The notes: generated by a model not told the origin, from the letters alone. A DNA stretch of 64,000 nucleotides from Xanthobacter flavus (GCF_017875275.1 NZ_JAGGML010000001.1:124001-188000); one strand, 5' to 3'; positions 49,154-59,198 are shown, numbered from the stretch's first letter. Translations and numbers: made by a program.

Positions 49154-51616
49154 ATGGCTTACAAGCGCCAGATCGGCCAATTGCCCATCATTCCCGCCAA
49201 TGCGACCGTCCACAACGTCGTCTGCCACTATTGCATCGTCGGCTGCGGCTACAAGGCCTATAGTTGGGACGCCCGATACGAGGGCGGCACGGCGCCGGGC
49301 GAGAACGCCTTCGGCGTCGATCTCTCCAGGCAACAGCCGGCAGAGACCGCAGCCTGGTATGCGCCGTCCATGTACAACATCGTCAGGCAGAACGGGCGAG
49401 ACGTGCACATCGTCATCAAGCCCGACAAGGCGTGCGTGGTGAATTCCGGCCTCGGCTCCGTGCGCGGCGCGCGGATCGCCGAGATGAGCTATTCGCGCCA
49501 GCGCAACACCCAGCTCCAGCGCCTCACCGATCCCCAGGTCTGGCGCTACGGACAGCTCCAGCCCACGAGCTGGGACGACGCCCTCGACCTCGTCGCCCGC
49601 GTCACCGCAGCGGTGATCGCTGAGCAGGGCGAGGACGGCCTGTTCGTGTCCGCCTTCGACCACGGCGGCGCGGGCGGCGGATACGAGAACACCTGGGGCA
49701 CCGGAAAGCTCTATTTCGGCGCCATGAAGGTAAAGAACATCCGCATCCACAATCGCCCGGCCTACAATTCGGAGGTCCACGGCTCGCGCGACATGGGGGT
49801 GGGCGAGCTCAACAATTGCTACGAGGACGCGGAGCTCGCCGACACCCTCGTAGCGGTGGGCACGAACGCGCTGGAAACCCAGACCAACTATTTCCTGAAC
49901 CACTGGGTGCCCAACCTGCGCGGAACCTCCCTCGACAAGAAGAAGGCGGAGTTCGGCAGCGAGCCGGTGGCCAAGGCGCGCATCGTCATCGTCGATCCGC
50001 GCCGCACCGTCACCGTGAATGCCAGCGAGGTGGAGGCGGGCAAGGAGAACGTGCTCCATCTCGCCCTCAATTCCGGCACCGACCTGATCCTGTTCAACGC
50101 CTGGCTCACCTACGCGGCGGAGAAGGGGTGGATCGACAAGGGTTTCATCGCGGCCTCCACGAAGGACTTCGACAAGGCCCTGGCGGCCAACAAGGTGAGC
50201 GTGGCGGAAGCCGCTCGCGCCACCGGCCTCAGCGAGGCGGACATCGTCAAGGCGGTCACCTGGATCGGCGAGCCCAAGGCCGGCGGGGCACGTCGGCGGA
50301 CCATGTTCGCCTATGAGAAGGGCCTCATCTGGGGCAATGACAACTACCGCACCAACCAGGCGCTGGTGAATCTCGCCCTCGCTACCGGCAATATCGGCCG
50401 TCCGGGCGGCGGCTGCGTGCGCATGGGCGGCCACCAGGAGGGTTATTGCCGCCCGTCCGACGCCCATGTGGGCCGGCCCGCAGCCTATGTGGACAAGCTG
50501 CTGATCGAGGGCAAGGGCGGCGTGCACCACATCTGGGGCTGCGACCACTACAAGACCACGCTCAACGCCATGGCTTTCAAGCGCGCCTACAAGATGCGCA
50601 CGGACCTCGTGAAGGACGCCATGGCCAGCGTGCCCTACGGCGACCGCGATGCCATGGTGGCCGCCATCTTGGGCGCCATCCGCAAGGGTGGGCTGTTCAG
50701 CGTCGACGTGGACATCGTGCCGACCCATATCGGCGAGGCCGCCCATGTGATGCTGCCCGCCGCGACATCCGGCGAGATGAACCTCACCTCCATGAACGGC
50801 GAGCGGCGCATGCGCCTTACCGAGCGCTACATGGACCCGCCGGGCCAGGCCATGCCCGATTGCCTCATCGCCGCGCGGATCGCCAATCACATGGAGCGGG
50901 TGCTGCGCGCCATGGGCAAAACGGAGGTGGCGGACAAGTTCAAGGGCTTCGACTGGAAGAGCGAGGAAGACGCCTTCATGGACGGCTACGCCAAGAACGA
51001 AAAGGGCGGCGCGTTCGTCACCTACGATCGCCTGCGGACCATGGGCACTAACGGCTTCCAGGAGCCCGCCACGGCCTTCGCAGACGGCAAGATCGTCGGC
51101 ACCAAGCGGCTGTTCGCCGATGGCAAGTTCAACAAGCCGGACGGCAAGGCGGTGTTCGCCGAAACCCGGTGGCGCGGCCTCCAGGCCCCCGGCAAACAGG
51201 CGGAGAAGGACAAGTTCGCCTTCCTCATCAATAACGGGCGGGCGAACCTCGTCTGGCAGAGCGCCTATCTTGACGTGGAGAATGAGCTGGTCATGGATCG
51301 CTGGCCCTATCCCTTCATCGAGATGAACCCGCAGGACATGGGCGAGCTTGGCCTCAAGAGCGGCGATCTCGTGGAGGTCTACAACGAGAACGGCTCCACC
51401 CAGGCCATGGCCTATCCCACCCCCACGGCGAAGCGGAAGGAGACTTTCATGCTGTTCGGCTTCCCGACCGGCGTGCAGGGCAATGTGGTGTCCGCGGGGG
51501 TCAACGAGGACATCATCCCCAACTACAAGCAGACGTGGGGCAACATCCGCAAGATCGCCGACGCGCCGGAAGGCGTGCGGCACCTGACCTTCAAGTCGAA
51601 GGAGTATCCGGCCTGA
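49154..51616 (+). CDS. aioA: Arsenite oxidase large subunit, AioA
   Basis: 820 residues, a DMSO-reductase-family molybdopterin enzyme. Cys24-x2-Cys27-x3-Cys31 (VVCHYCIVGCGYK) binds a 3Fe-4S cluster, as in AioA rather than nitrate reductases. Later motifs include the pterin-binding segments around VGTNALETQTNY and MGGHQEGYCRPSDAHVGRP, and the C-terminal barrel domain. It oxidises arsenite to arsenate in the periplasm; it has no own signal and travels with AioB. No cytochrome c or moeA gene follows, unlike some rhizobial clusters. Confidence 0.95.
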   Translation: MAYKRQIGQLPIIPANATVHNVVCHYCIVGCGYKAYSWDARYEGGTAPGENAFGVDLSRQQPAETAAWYAPSMYNIVRQNGRDVHIVIKPDKACVVNSGLGSVRGARIAEMSYSRQRNTQLQRLTDPQVWRYGQLQPTSWDDALDLVARVTAAVIAEQGEDGLFVSAFDHGGAGGGYENTWGTGKLYFGAMKVKNIRIHNRPAYNSEVHGSRDMGVGELNNCYEDAELADTLVAVGTNALETQTNYFLNHWVPNLRGTSLDKKKAEFGSEPVAKARIVIVDPRRTVTVNASEVEAGKENVLHLALNSGTDLILFNAWLTYAAEKGWIDKGFIAASTKDFDKALAANKVSVAEAARATGLSEADIVKAVTWIGEPKAGGARRRTMFAYEKGLIWGNDNYRTNQALVNLALATGNIGRPGGGCVRMGGHQEGYCRPSDAHVGRPAAYVDKLLIEGKGGVHHIWGCDHYKTTLNAMAFKRAYKMRTDLVKDAMASVPYGDRDAMVAAILGAIRKGGLFSVDVDIVPTHIGEAAHVMLPAATSGEMNLTSMNGERRMRLTERYMDPPGQAMPDCLIAARIANHMERVLRAMGKTEVADKFKGFDWKSEEDAFMDGYAKNEKGGAFVTYDRLRTMGTNGFQEPATAFADGKIVGTKRLFADGKFNKPDGKAVFAETRWRGLQAPGKQAEKDKFAFLINNGRANLVWQSAYLDVENELVMDRWPYPFIEMNPQDMGELGLKSGDLVEVYNENGSTQAMAYPTPTAKRKETFMLFGFPTGVQGNVVSAGVNEDIIPNYKQTWGNIRKIADAPEGVRHLTFKSKEYPA

Positions 51617-51628
51617 CGGCGGGCACCA

Positions 51629-51654
51629 TCGGCCGGCGTTCTGGCGCCGGCCGA
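51629..51654. terminator. Hairpin between aioA and the exporter gene
   Basis: Perfect 10-bp inverted repeat TCGGCCGGCG / CGCCGGCCGA with a 6-nt loop, between convergent genes and 12 nt after the aioA stop. No T tract on either strand, but the strong stem fits a bidirectional transcription end. Confidence 0.6.
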
Positions 51655-51664
51655 GACCGCACCC

Positions 51665-52513
51665 TCATCCGTGGCGCCACACTTTCACCGATGACACGAC
51701 GAGGATCAGCGCCAGGATGGGAAGCAAGACCTGCTCGGGCACAAGCCCAAGGAGGTGCCCGCCGATGAAGGCGCCCACGATGGAGCCCACCGCCATCACG
51801 GCCACGAACACCTTGTTCTGCGCGACGGTGGCGAAGGCGTTGTCGCGGCTGTAGCGGGTGAAGCCGACGATCATGGTGGGCAGGCTCACCGCCAGCGACA
51901 GGCTGCCGGCGAGCTTGATGTCCGCGCCGAAGAGAAGCACCAGCGTCGGAATCAGCAGCTCACCGCCGGCCACGCCCATCAGCGAGGCGACCACGCCAAT
52001 GGCGAATCCCGCAATGACGCCGGCCACGATCAGCCAGGGTCCCGAAAGCAGCGCGGACGCTGCGGTCGATCCGTGTCCGAACAGGAGGGCGACGGCGATC
52101 AGCACCAGCAGGACTGCCAAGACCCGGTAGAGGGTGCGGGAGCTGAGCCGGGTGGCCCAGCCGGCGCCGAACCAGGCGCCAACGAGGCTACCCGCCAACA
52201 GGTTGAGGATGATCGGCCAGTTGGTCGCGATCGCGCTGAAGGGCACCGTCGCCGCCCTGAACGGCAGCGCGCTAGCGACGACGACCAGGCTCATGGCCTT
52301 GTTGAGGATGACCGCTTCGAGCGCCCGGAAGCGGAATGGGCCGATCAGCAGCGGCAGGCGGAACTCTGCGCCACCAAGCCCGATGAGACCGCCGAGCATG
52401 CCGATGAGGGCGCCCCCGGCGAAGGCCGGCACCGGCGGGGGGCCAGGGTTGGACCCCCGCTCGTCCCGTGTGTTGGCACGCTCGGACGACAGTGGAATGG
52501 ACTGCTGGGACAT
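51665..52513 (-). CDS. TauE/SafE-family permease
   Basis: 282 residues with about eight membrane helices and the family's two GGLIGLGGAE / SLMGVAGGELLIP type repeats. These permeases move sulfite, sulfonates or other anions. GGAGG lies 7 nt before ATG 52513. Such genes recur next to aio and arsenic-resistance loci, so an arsenic- or sulfur-oxyanion role is possible. It diverges from the binding-domain regulator, which may control it. Confidence 0.8.
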   Translation of the reverse strand: MSQQSIPLSSERANTRDERGSNPGPPPVPAFAGGALIGMLGGLIGLGGAEFRLPLLIGPFRFRALEAVILNKAMSLVVVASALPFRAATVPFSAIATNWPIILNLLAGSLVGAWFGAGWATRLSSRTLYRVLAVLLVLIAVALLFGHGSTAASALLSGPWLIVAGVIAGFAIGVVASLMGVAGGELLIPTLVLLFGADIKLAGSLSLAVSLPTMIVGFTRYSRDNAFATVAQNKVFVAVMAVGSIVGAFIGGHLLGLVPEQVLLPILALILVVSSVKVWRHG

Positions 52514-52563
52514 GGATGAGCCTCCGGCCATGATCGTTCGGACGGAGCCGCCATCATGGTATG

Positions 52564-52711
52564 AAATGATATGAATTGATACGAAAACAAACGATTTGAC
52601 GGGTATATTGCTGGTTTAATGAGCCGAGCGTGGCGAATAGATGTTGTTTTGTAAAGATAGAATGGTCAGGACGGCTGGCCGAAGGCCGAGCTATATGCCA
52701 AATGATATGAA
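52564..52711. repeat. Direct repeats in the divergent promoter region
   Basis: AAATGATATGAA occurs at 52564-52575 and 52700-52711, each followed by a second TGAATT-like element. The 227-bp gap between the two divergent genes is AT-rich. The repeats are good candidates for binding sites of the excisionase-type regulator encoded from 52741. Confidence 0.55.
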
Positions 52712-52740
52712 ATTAGATGAATTGAGATGCCGGACATGCC

Positions 52741-53694
52741 ATGGATACGCCTAACGCCCTGACTGTCGAAGATGTGGCCGAGCGGCTGCACGTCAGCCGG
52801 AGCGGCATTTATGCTCTGATCAAGGCAGGCGGGATCGGCTTCTACAAGGTCGGCCGTAAGATCCGCTTCACCGAGGCGAACGTGCGCGACTATATCGAGC
52901 GCTCCGGCAGGGCCGCGCGCGCGCCCGAGCTGGCAGGCCGCCCGGCATTCGACGAGAACCGGTATTTTGACCTGAAGGCGGAGCGTCGGGCCGGGGACGG
53001 CTTCATCATCTGCGGCCAGGACCTCATCCTCGACATCCTGTCCAACTTCATGCGCATGCACGGCGTCATGGCGCTCAGGGCCTATATCGGCAGCTACGAC
53101 AGCCTCGTCTCGCTCTATTACGGCAAGGTCTCCGTCGCGAGCGCACATCTGTGGGACAGCGCCGGCGACGACTACAACGTGCCCTATGTCCGTGCCTTAC
53201 TGCCTGGCGTGCGCTGCGCGGTGGTCAACGTCACCTACCGCATGCAGGGCCTCTACGTCGCCAAAGGCAACCCGAAGGCCATCCGAACATGGCAGGACTT
53301 CGCCCGCGACGACATCACCATGATCAACCGCGAGAAGGGGGCGGGATCGCGGGTGCTGCTCGACGAGAACCTGAAGCTCCTCGATCTCTACGCCAGCCGG
53401 ATTAAGGGCTACGATAGCGAGAACCAATCCCATCTCGCCGTGGCGAGCGCAGTGGGCCGTGGCGACGCCGACGTGGCGGTGGGGATGGAAAAGGTCGCCC
53501 GCCAAGTAGATAATGTGGACTTCGTCCCACTGAAGAGGGAACGCTACGACCTTGTGGTCCGTAAAGAGCATCTCGACACACCGGAGGTCGCGACGATGCT
53601 CAAGATCCTGCGCTCGGAGCGGTTCCAGAACGAGTTCAAGAGCATCGGCGGATATGACATCACCGACATCGGGAAGATCGTGGCTGAGACGTGA
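52741..53694 (+). CDS. HTH (excisionase type) plus periplasmic-binding-like regulator
   Basis: 317 residues, no signal peptide. Residues 1-60 are an excisionase/MerR-type HTH (LTVEDVAERLHVSRSGIYALIKAG, FYKVGRKIRF). Residues 80-310 are a type-2 periplasmic-binding fold, similar to the molybdate-binding domain family (FIICGQDLILDIL, VVNVTYRMQGLYVAKGNPK, DITMINREKGAGSRVLLDE). Thus a one-component sensor of an oxyanion such as molybdate, tungstate, phosphate or arsenate. Since AioA needs molybdenum cofactor, molybdate is one candidate. It is divergent from the TauE permease. Confidence 0.75.
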   Translation: MDTPNALTVEDVAERLHVSRSGIYALIKAGGIGFYKVGRKIRFTEANVRDYIERSGRAARAPELAGRPAFDENRYFDLKAERRAGDGFIICGQDLILDILSNFMRMHGVMALRAYIGSYDSLVSLYYGKVSVASAHLWDSAGDDYNVPYVRALLPGVRCAVVNVTYRMQGLYVAKGNPKAIRTWQDFARDDITMINREKGAGSRVLLDENLKLLDLYASRIKGYDSENQSHLAVASAVGRGDADVAVGMEKVARQVDNVDFVPLKRERYDLVVRKEHLDTPEVATMLKILRSERFQNEFKSIGGYDITDIGKIVAET

Positions 53695-53778
53695 GGCCGA
53701 ATCTACTGCCGTCGCTGAAGCGCCCGAATGCCAAGTCCACGAGCGAACTTCCCGCCGCCTCCCACCGAGCCGAACGCC

Positions 53779-54588
53779 TCAGCCGAACCGGCCGGTGATA
53801 TAGGAGCGCGTGCGCTCCTCGGTTGGGTTGGTGAAGATCAGGCTGGCCACGTCGTATTCCACCATGTGGCCGAGATGCATGAAGGCGGTGAAATCCGAGA
53901 TGCGCGCCGCCTGCTGCATGTTGTGGGTGACGATCACGATGGTGTAGGCGCCCCGCAACTCGTCCATCAGTTCCTCGATCTTCGCCGTGGCGATGGGGTC
54001 GAGGGCCGAAGTGGGTTCGTCGAGCAGGATGAGCTCCGGATCTGGGGCGAGGGTGCGGGCGATGCACAGGCGCTGCTGCTGGCCGCCCGACAATCCATAG
54101 GCGGATTCCTGGAGGCGGTCCTTCACCTCGTCCCATAGGGCGGCTTGGCGTAGCGCGGCTTCCACGCGCCCATCCACTTCGGAGCGATTCCGGATGCCCC
54201 GGATGTGGAGGCCGGATGCCACATTCTCATAGACCGATTTCGGAAACGGGTTGGGCTTCTGGAACACCATGCCGATGCGCAAACGCGCGAGCATTGGATC
54301 TACTTCCGGCGCCACGATGTTGATCCCCTCCGGATAGAGGATGATCTCGCCCTGATACCGGTTGCCCGGATATAGGTCATGCATGCGGTTGAAGCAGCGC
54401 AGGAGCGTGGACTTTCCACATCCCGACGGCCCAATGAGGGCGGTGACCTTACCCTCGACGATCGGAAGCTCCACCCCCTTGAGCGCCTGGTTGTCGCCGT
54501 AGAAGAAATTGAGGTTGCGAACAGAAGCGCGCAGGGGGGCGGGCTCCTTGCTGGCCACGGCGTCCAATGCTGGGGTCACGGCGGTCAT
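53779..54588 (-). CDS. pstB: Phosphate ABC transporter ATP-binding protein PstB
   Basis: 269 residues. Walker [11 protein letters not shown]-loop VFQKPNPFP, signature LSGGQQQRL, Walker B LILLDEP and switch His in VTHNMQQA; the PstB-specific [10 protein letters not shown] element is present. It drives phosphate import with PstSCA. ATG 54588 follows GGAGA; ATG 54618, overlapping the pstA stop, would add 10 residues. No phoU follows, and the convergent regulator gene comes next. Confidence 0.92.
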   Translation of the reverse strand: MTAVTPALDAVASKEPAPLRASVRNLNFFYGDNQALKGVELPIVEGKVTALIGPSGCGKSTLLRCFNRMHDLYPGNRYQGEIILYPEGINIVAPEVDPMLARLRIGMVFQKPNPFPKSVYENVASGLHIRGIRNRSEVDGRVEAALRQAALWDEVKDRLQESAYGLSGGQQQRLCIARTLAPDPELILLDEPTSALDPIATAKIEELMDELRGAYTIVIVTHNMQQAARISDFTAFMHLGHMVEYDVASLIFTNPTEERTRSYITGRFG

Positions 54589-54617
54589 CTCGTTCTCCGA
54601 AAGGCCGGGCTGCAGCA

Positions 54618-55559
54618 TCAGCGCATGCTCCGGCGGATCTTGTAGCGCAGCCAGATGGCGATCGCATTCATCAGCAGCGTCATAAGCAGCAGAATGAGAC
54701 CGGTTGCTGCTGCGTTCACGTGGAACGCCGCCTGGGGACGTGAAACCCAGTTGAACATCTGGATCGGCATCACCGTGAACGGCGAGTTGAGCCAGTTGAA
54801 ATTGATGAACGGAAAGGTGTCCTGGACCGGTGAAGGCGGCAGGAAGGCGATGAAGGTGAGCGCGCCGATGGTGATGATGGGCGCGGTCTCGCCGATGGCC
54901 CGTGACATACCGACGATGGCACCCGTGAGGATGCCGGGACGCGCGGTGGGCAGGATGTAGCCGCTCACCGTCTGCCATTTGTCGGCGCCAAGCGCATAGG
55001 CGCCCTCGCGGATCTCGAGCGGGATGGAGCGCACCGCCTCGCGTGTGGCGACTATGATGATGGGCAGGATGAGAAGCGCCAGCGTGATGCCCGCAACTAG
55101 AATCGTCTGGCCCATGGCGAAGCTCTGCACGAACAGGCCGAGGGCGAGCAGCCCATAGATGATGGAGGGCACGCCCGCGAGATTGGTCACATTGATTTCG
55201 ATGAGATGGGTGATCCAGTTCCGCGGCGCATATTCCTCAAGATAGAGGCCTGCTGCGACGCCGAGCGGCACCGCCAGCGCCGTCGTCACCAGCATCACCA
55301 GCGTGGTGCCGACCCAGGCGGACAGAATGCCGGCCTCCGAAGCGCGTCGGGAGGGGAAGCTCGTCAGGAAATCAAGATCAATGCGGCCAAGCCCGTCCAC
55401 CATGAAGTCCACGATGAGCGACAGCAGAACGATCATGGAAATGACGAGCACGCTGAGGCCCAGGATCGCGAAATTGCGGTCGGACCGATGCGCCCGAGCG
55501 ACGATTTCCGCGTCGGAGAGGCGGCGGGAGGGTTGAGCGGCGAGCGGCTTCACGGCCAT
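54618..55559 (-). CDS. pstA: Phosphate ABC permease PstA
   Basis: 313 residues, six membrane helices, with the permease EAA-type loop [17 protein letters not shown] and the conserved Arg/Glu region in [12 protein letters not shown]-terminal 30 residues are cytoplasmic. ATG 55559 has GAGGGG just before; GTG 55577 inside pstC is an alternative. Works with PstC as the membrane channel. Confidence 0.9.
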   Translation of the reverse strand: MAVKPLAAQPSRRLSDAEIVARAHRSDRNFAILGLSVLVISMIVLLSLIVDFMVDGLGRIDLDFLTSFPSRRASEAGILSAWVGTTLVMLVTTALAVPLGVAAGLYLEEYAPRNWITHLIEINVTNLAGVPSIIYGLLALGLFVQSFAMGQTILVAGITLALLILPIIIVATREAVRSIPLEIREGAYALGADKWQTVSGYILPTARPGILTGAIVGMSRAIGETAPIITIGALTFIAFLPPSPVQDTFPFINFNWLNSPFTVMPIQMFNWVSRPQAAFHVNAAATGLILLLMTLLMNAIAIWLRYKIRRSMR

Positions 55560-55563
55560 CCCC

Positions 55564-56511
55564 TCAATAGACTTCACGGTATTTCTGGCGGAGCCAGAAG
55601 GCGAGAATGTTGAAGGCGAAAGTCATGAGGAACAGCGTCATGCCCGCCGCGAAGATGGTGAGATAAGCGATGGAGCCATGTGGCACGTCGCCGAGGCTGA
55701 TCTGGACGATATAGGAGGTGATCGTGGCTGCGCCCTCCAGAGGGTTCAGGGCGAGCTTCGCCTGCTGGCCCGCAGCAATGGCCACCACCATGGTCTCGCC
55801 CACCGCCCGCGACATGCCGAGGATGTAGGCCGCCGTCACCCCGGAGAAGGCGCCGGGGATCACCACCCGCGTCGCCGTCTGGAGCCGCGTGAAGCCCAGC
55901 GCATAGGCCCCCTCCCTCAGTTCCGCAGGGACCGCGCGCATGGCGTCCTCGCTCACGGAAACGATGTAGGGCAGGATCATGATGCCCATGACGATGCCCG
56001 GCACGAGCAGGTTGAAGCCCGCCAGCCCGGGAATGAAGATCTGGAAGATGGGCGTGAGGAACAAAAGAGCGAAATAGCCGAATGCCACAGTGGGCACGCC
56101 TGCGATAAGCTCCAGAAACGGCTTGATGGTCTCGCGCACCTGTGGCCGCGCGAACTCCGACAGATAGATTGCGAGCACGGTACCGGCTGGAATCGCGACG
56201 AGCAGGGCGATGAGCGAACTCACCAAAGTACCGGATACCAGAGTCATGATGCCGAAGTGCTTGTCCTGAAACACCGGCGTCCATTGTGTGTCGGTCAGGA
56301 AGGAGATGATCGACACCTGTGCGAAGAATTTCAGGCTTTCGGACAGGAGGACGTAGACGATGCCCGCCGTGACCAGGACAGAGAGTGCGGCACTGAGAAA
56401 CAGGACAACGCGCATGATGCGGTCCACCACCCGGCGTCGCGCCAGGAAGACCGGAGAAACCGTCAGGCGCAACCGGCCTGTTCTTGAGTCTGGAGACACC
56501 GGTGCGACCAC
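55564..56511 (-). CDS. pstC: Phosphate ABC permease PstC
   Basis: 315 residues with six membrane helices, EAA loop [17 protein letters not shown] and the typical MSRAVGETMVVAIAAG. The first start candidates are TTG 56517 and GTG 56511; the latter has a well-spaced GAGGG. It pairs with PstA. 66 nt separate it from pstS. Confidence 0.9.
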   Translation of the reverse strand: MVAPVSPDSRTGRLRLTVSPVFLARRRVVDRIMRVVLFLSAALSVLVTAGIVYVLLSESLKFFAQVSIISFLTDTQWTPVFQDKHFGIMTLVSGTLVSSLIALLVAIPAGTVLAIYLSEFARPQVRETIKPFLELIAGVPTVAFGYFALLFLTPIFQIFIPGLAGFNLLVPGIVMGIMILPYIVSVSEDAMRAVPAELREGAYALGFTRLQTATRVVIPGAFSGVTAAYILGMSRAVGETMVVAIAAGQQAKLALNPLEGAATITSYIVQISLGDVPHGSIAYLTIFAAGMTLFLMTFAFNILAFWLRQKYREVY

Positions 56512-56577
56512 GTCCAACCCTCACCTGAATGGAGGGAGGCGCCGGAGCACCTCCCTCAGGTCCCTCAAGATCACCTG

Positions 56578-57579
56578 TCAGTAGACGAGCTTTTCCTTGA
56601 CGAGATCCTCGACGGAGACGCCGACCTTGGACCCGGTGAAGCCGGTGCCGATCTCACGCTTCTTGAAGCGCTCCTGGAACACCTTCAGGGCGGCCTCGGG
56701 CAGCGGCACATAGCCGACTTCCTTGACCAGCTCGACCGCGTGCTTCGGGTCCTGGTAGAACTCAACGAACTTCGCCACCTCCGGACGGGTTTCGGCCGCC
56801 TTCTTGTTCACGTAGATGAAGATCGGCCGCGACAGAGGCTGGTACTTGCCGGTGCGGGCGTTCTCGACCGACGGCTCCACGGCGGGCGCGGCGTCATCGA
56901 CCTTGATCTTCACCGCCTTCAGCTTGCCGGTGTTCTCTTCATAGTAAGCAAGGCCGAAAAAGCCGAGGGCGTTGGGATCGCCCGCCACGCCCTGGACCAG
57001 CACGTTGTCATCCTCCGATGCGGTGAAGTCGCCGCGGCTGGAATGCTCCTTGCCGACGATGGCGGCGGTGAAATAGTCGTAAGTGCCTGAGTCGACGCCC
57101 GCGCCGTAGAGCACCAGCGGCCGATCCGGGTAGCTGTCGCGGACCTGCTTCCAGTTGGTGATCTTGCCCTGGGCCTCGGGCTCCCAGATCTTCTTCAGAT
57201 CCGCAACCGTCATCTCGCTCGCCCAGGTGTTGGACGGGTGGACGATGACCGTGAGCGCATCAAGGGCGACCGGCAATTCGATATACTCGATGCCGGCTTC
57301 CTTGCAGGCCTTCTGCTCGGCGGAGGTGATGGGGCGCGAGGCGTCAGAGATGTCGATCTCTCCGCGGCAGAACTTCTTGAAGCCGCCGCCGGTACCGGAG
57401 ATGCCGACCGTCACCTTGATATCCTTGTTCGCCTTCTGGAATTCCTCCGCCATGGCTTCGGTCACGGGGAATACCGTGGACGACCCGTCGACCTTGACCA
57501 GTGCCTGGGCAGCGGCGCCGTTGAAGGCCGCGCCGGTAGCGAGCAGCGCGAGGGCGCTCGCGAGAGTGATGATCTTCAT
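56578..57579 (-). CDS. pstS: Phosphate-binding protein PstS (SphX-like type)
   Basis: 333 residues with a Sec signal peptide ending near AAAQA, and phosphate-binding loops [20 protein letters not shown] and [10 protein letters not shown]. The [10 protein letters not shown] form belongs to the SphX/PstS family common in alphaproteobacteria and cyanobacteria, distinct from the E. coli type encoded divergently 545 bases away. First gene of pstSCAB. A Pho-box-like site lies upstream. Confidence 0.9.
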   Translation of the reverse strand: MKIITLASALALLATGAAFNGAAAQALVKVDGSSTVFPVTEAMAEEFQKANKDIKVTVGISGTGGGFKKFCRGEIDISDASRPITSAEQKACKEAGIEYIELPVALDALTVIVHPSNTWASEMTVADLKKIWEPEAQGKITNWKQVRDSYPDRPLVLYGAGVDSGTYDYFTAAIVGKEHSSRGDFTASEDDNVLVQGVAGDPNALGFFGLAYYEENTGKLKAVKIKVDDAAPAVEPSVENARTGKYQPLSRPIFIYVNKKAAETRPEVAKFVEFYQDPKHAVELVKEVGYVPLPEAALKVFQERFKKREIGTGFTGSKVGVSVEDLVKEKLVY

Positions 57580-57655
57580 GAGGATGCCGTCTCCCTGGAC
57601 AGTGCCGCTAGGGCTTCTGATGCTCACCTAGCCTCACGGGCTCTAAGCATGTTAT

Positions 57656-57673
57656 GTAACAAATTCATGACAA
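57656..57673 (-). promoter_or_regulatory. Pho-box-like site before pstS
   Basis: On the minus strand TTGTCAT-GAAT-TTGTTAC: two 7-nt direct repeats 11 bp apart. The first differs from CTGTCAT at one base, the second at three. PhoB control of pstS is well known, which supports the call; no phoB is in the window. Confidence 0.5.
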
Positions 57674-58124
57674 TTTGTGTATATCGAGCGATATTCCTGA
57701 ATCAACAGAGATTTTATCGAATATGACGCAACGTAGTTCTAGGCTATGGTTGGCTTTATTTCATGTAAATCATATGGACATCGTGGCAATTGTCCATGGT
57801 TGATTGCAATTTTTGAGAGGCTATCCGACTTCGATTGACGTATATTACTTATATAAAGTCCATATGAAGCGCCTATTATTCATTTCTCCTCCCGAACAAA
57901 TTTGCCTCTCAACCTCGCGAGCATTCCGTCTCTACATTACATCATTTCCATTTGTATCGACATATCGATAATTTATACTATCGCTGCGATTGGCGCGACG
58001 TAAATGGCGTCACAAGAGTGACATGAAGGCCATATAGCGATCTGTCCACTCCTATCGACATAATGACTCGTATGGAGCTATCTGTTTCCAGCGATATGTC
58101 GCTAGGACCCAAGGGAGGCCAGCC
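57674..58124. promoter_or_regulatory. Divergent control region between the two pstS genes
   Basis: An AT-rich, gene-free stretch. It holds several TATCG-containing inverted repeats: ATATCGAGCGATAT (57681-57694, beside the Pho box), an ATATCGATA element (57962-57970), GTCACAAGAGTGAC (58009-58022 region) and AGCGATATGTCGCT (58090-58103, just before the second pstS). These look like operators of an ArsR-type repressor, probably the ArsR half of the fusion encoded at 59199. Which site serves which gene is inference. Confidence 0.5.
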
Positions 58125-59153
58125 GTGAATCGCATTCTTGTCTGGACAGCTGCGGCGACGCTCGCGGCCCTGTCGATGTTCGCGCCTCCGGCGCGCGCCG
58201 CGGAGGTGCGGGGTGCCGGCTCCACCTTCGCCTATCCGATCATCTGGAAATGGGCGGAGGCGTTTCGTGAGCGCACAGGCCACATCGTAGGATACCAGTC
58301 GGTGGGTTCGTCGGCCGGCGTCAACCGTATTAAGGACGGGGTGGTGGATTTCGGCGCGTCCGACAAGCCGCTGAAGCCGGAAGAACTGGAGAAATATGGC
58401 CTCGGCCAGTTCCCCATCGTGTTCGGTGGCGTCGTTCCGGTGTTCAACGTGGACGGCGTGGGGCCCGGCCAGCTCCGCTTCACCGGCGCCCTTCTCGCTG
58501 ACATCTATCTCGGCAAGGTCACGACCTGGTCCGATCCCGCCATCAGGGCCCTCAATCCCGACGTCAAGCTGCCCAACGCGAAGATCGTGGTGGTGCACCG
58601 TTCCGATGGATCTGGAACCACGTTCAACTGGGTGTCCTACCTTGCCAAGGCGAGCCCGGAGTGGAAGCAGCAGGTCGGCGAAGGCAGCGCAGTCGCCTGG
58701 CCGGTGGGGTATGGCGCGCGCGGTAACGAAGGGGTCTCGACCGAGGTCAAGCGGGTCCCGAATGCCATCGGCTATGTCGAATACACCTATGTGGTGCAGG
58801 TGAAGCTGGCCTATGGCCTCGTCCAGAACCGTGCTGGCAAGTTCATCGCACCCAGCGCGGCGGCGTTCCAGGCGGCGGCGCTGAGCTTCGATTGGGCCGG
58901 CGCCAAGGACTTTTTCGTCGTCATCACCGATTCCCCCGCCGAGGATGCCTATCCTATTGCGGCGACCACCTTCGCTCTCATGTACCGCGAGCCGAAGGTG
59001 CCGGCGAACAGCCAAGCCGCCTTCGAGTTCTGGCGTTTCGCCCTGGGCGAGGGCGAGAAATTTGCGTCCGAGCTCGGCTATGTTCCCTTGCCGCCGGCTC
59101 TGGTCCAGCAGGTCAAGGACTATTGGGCCAGGACCTTCAAGGGCGGCGCCTGA
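58125..59153 (+). CDS. Second phosphate-binding protein PstS (E. coli type)
   Basis: 342 residues from GTG 58125, with GGGAGG upstream and a signal peptide ending near ARA-AE. Binding loops GAGSTFAYPIIWKWAEAF, GSSAGVNRIKDGVVDFGASD and HRSDGSGTTFNW match the E. coli PstS type. It heads the arsenate operon. Arsenic-linked PstS proteins in related bacteria are thought to bind phosphate with greater selectivity over arsenate or to respond to it; here that is inference from position. Confidence 0.85.
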   Translation: MNRILVWTAAATLAALSMFAPPARAAEVRGAGSTFAYPIIWKWAEAFRERTGHIVGYQSVGSSAGVNRIKDGVVDFGASDKPLKPEELEKYGLGQFPIVFGGVVPVFNVDGVGPGQLRFTGALLADIYLGKVTTWSDPAIRALNPDVKLPNAKIVVVHRSDGSGTTFNWVSYLAKASPEWKQQVGEGSAVAWPVGYGARGNEGVSTEVKRVPNAIGYVEYTYVVQVKLAYGLVQNRAGKFIAPSAAAFQAAALSFDWAGAKDFFVVITDSPAEDAYPIAATTFALMYREPKVPANSQAAFEFWRFALGEGEKFASELGYVPLPPALVQQVKDYWARTFKGGA

Positions 59154-59198
59154 GGCACTTGGGCTGACGCGTGAGCAGCATTCGAACGGTGAGACAAG

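Noticed and set aside
49115-51583. Long minus-strand frame (822 codons) opposite aioA
   Set aside because: aioA is an unmistakable full-length enzyme gene; the antisense frame is a composition artefact.
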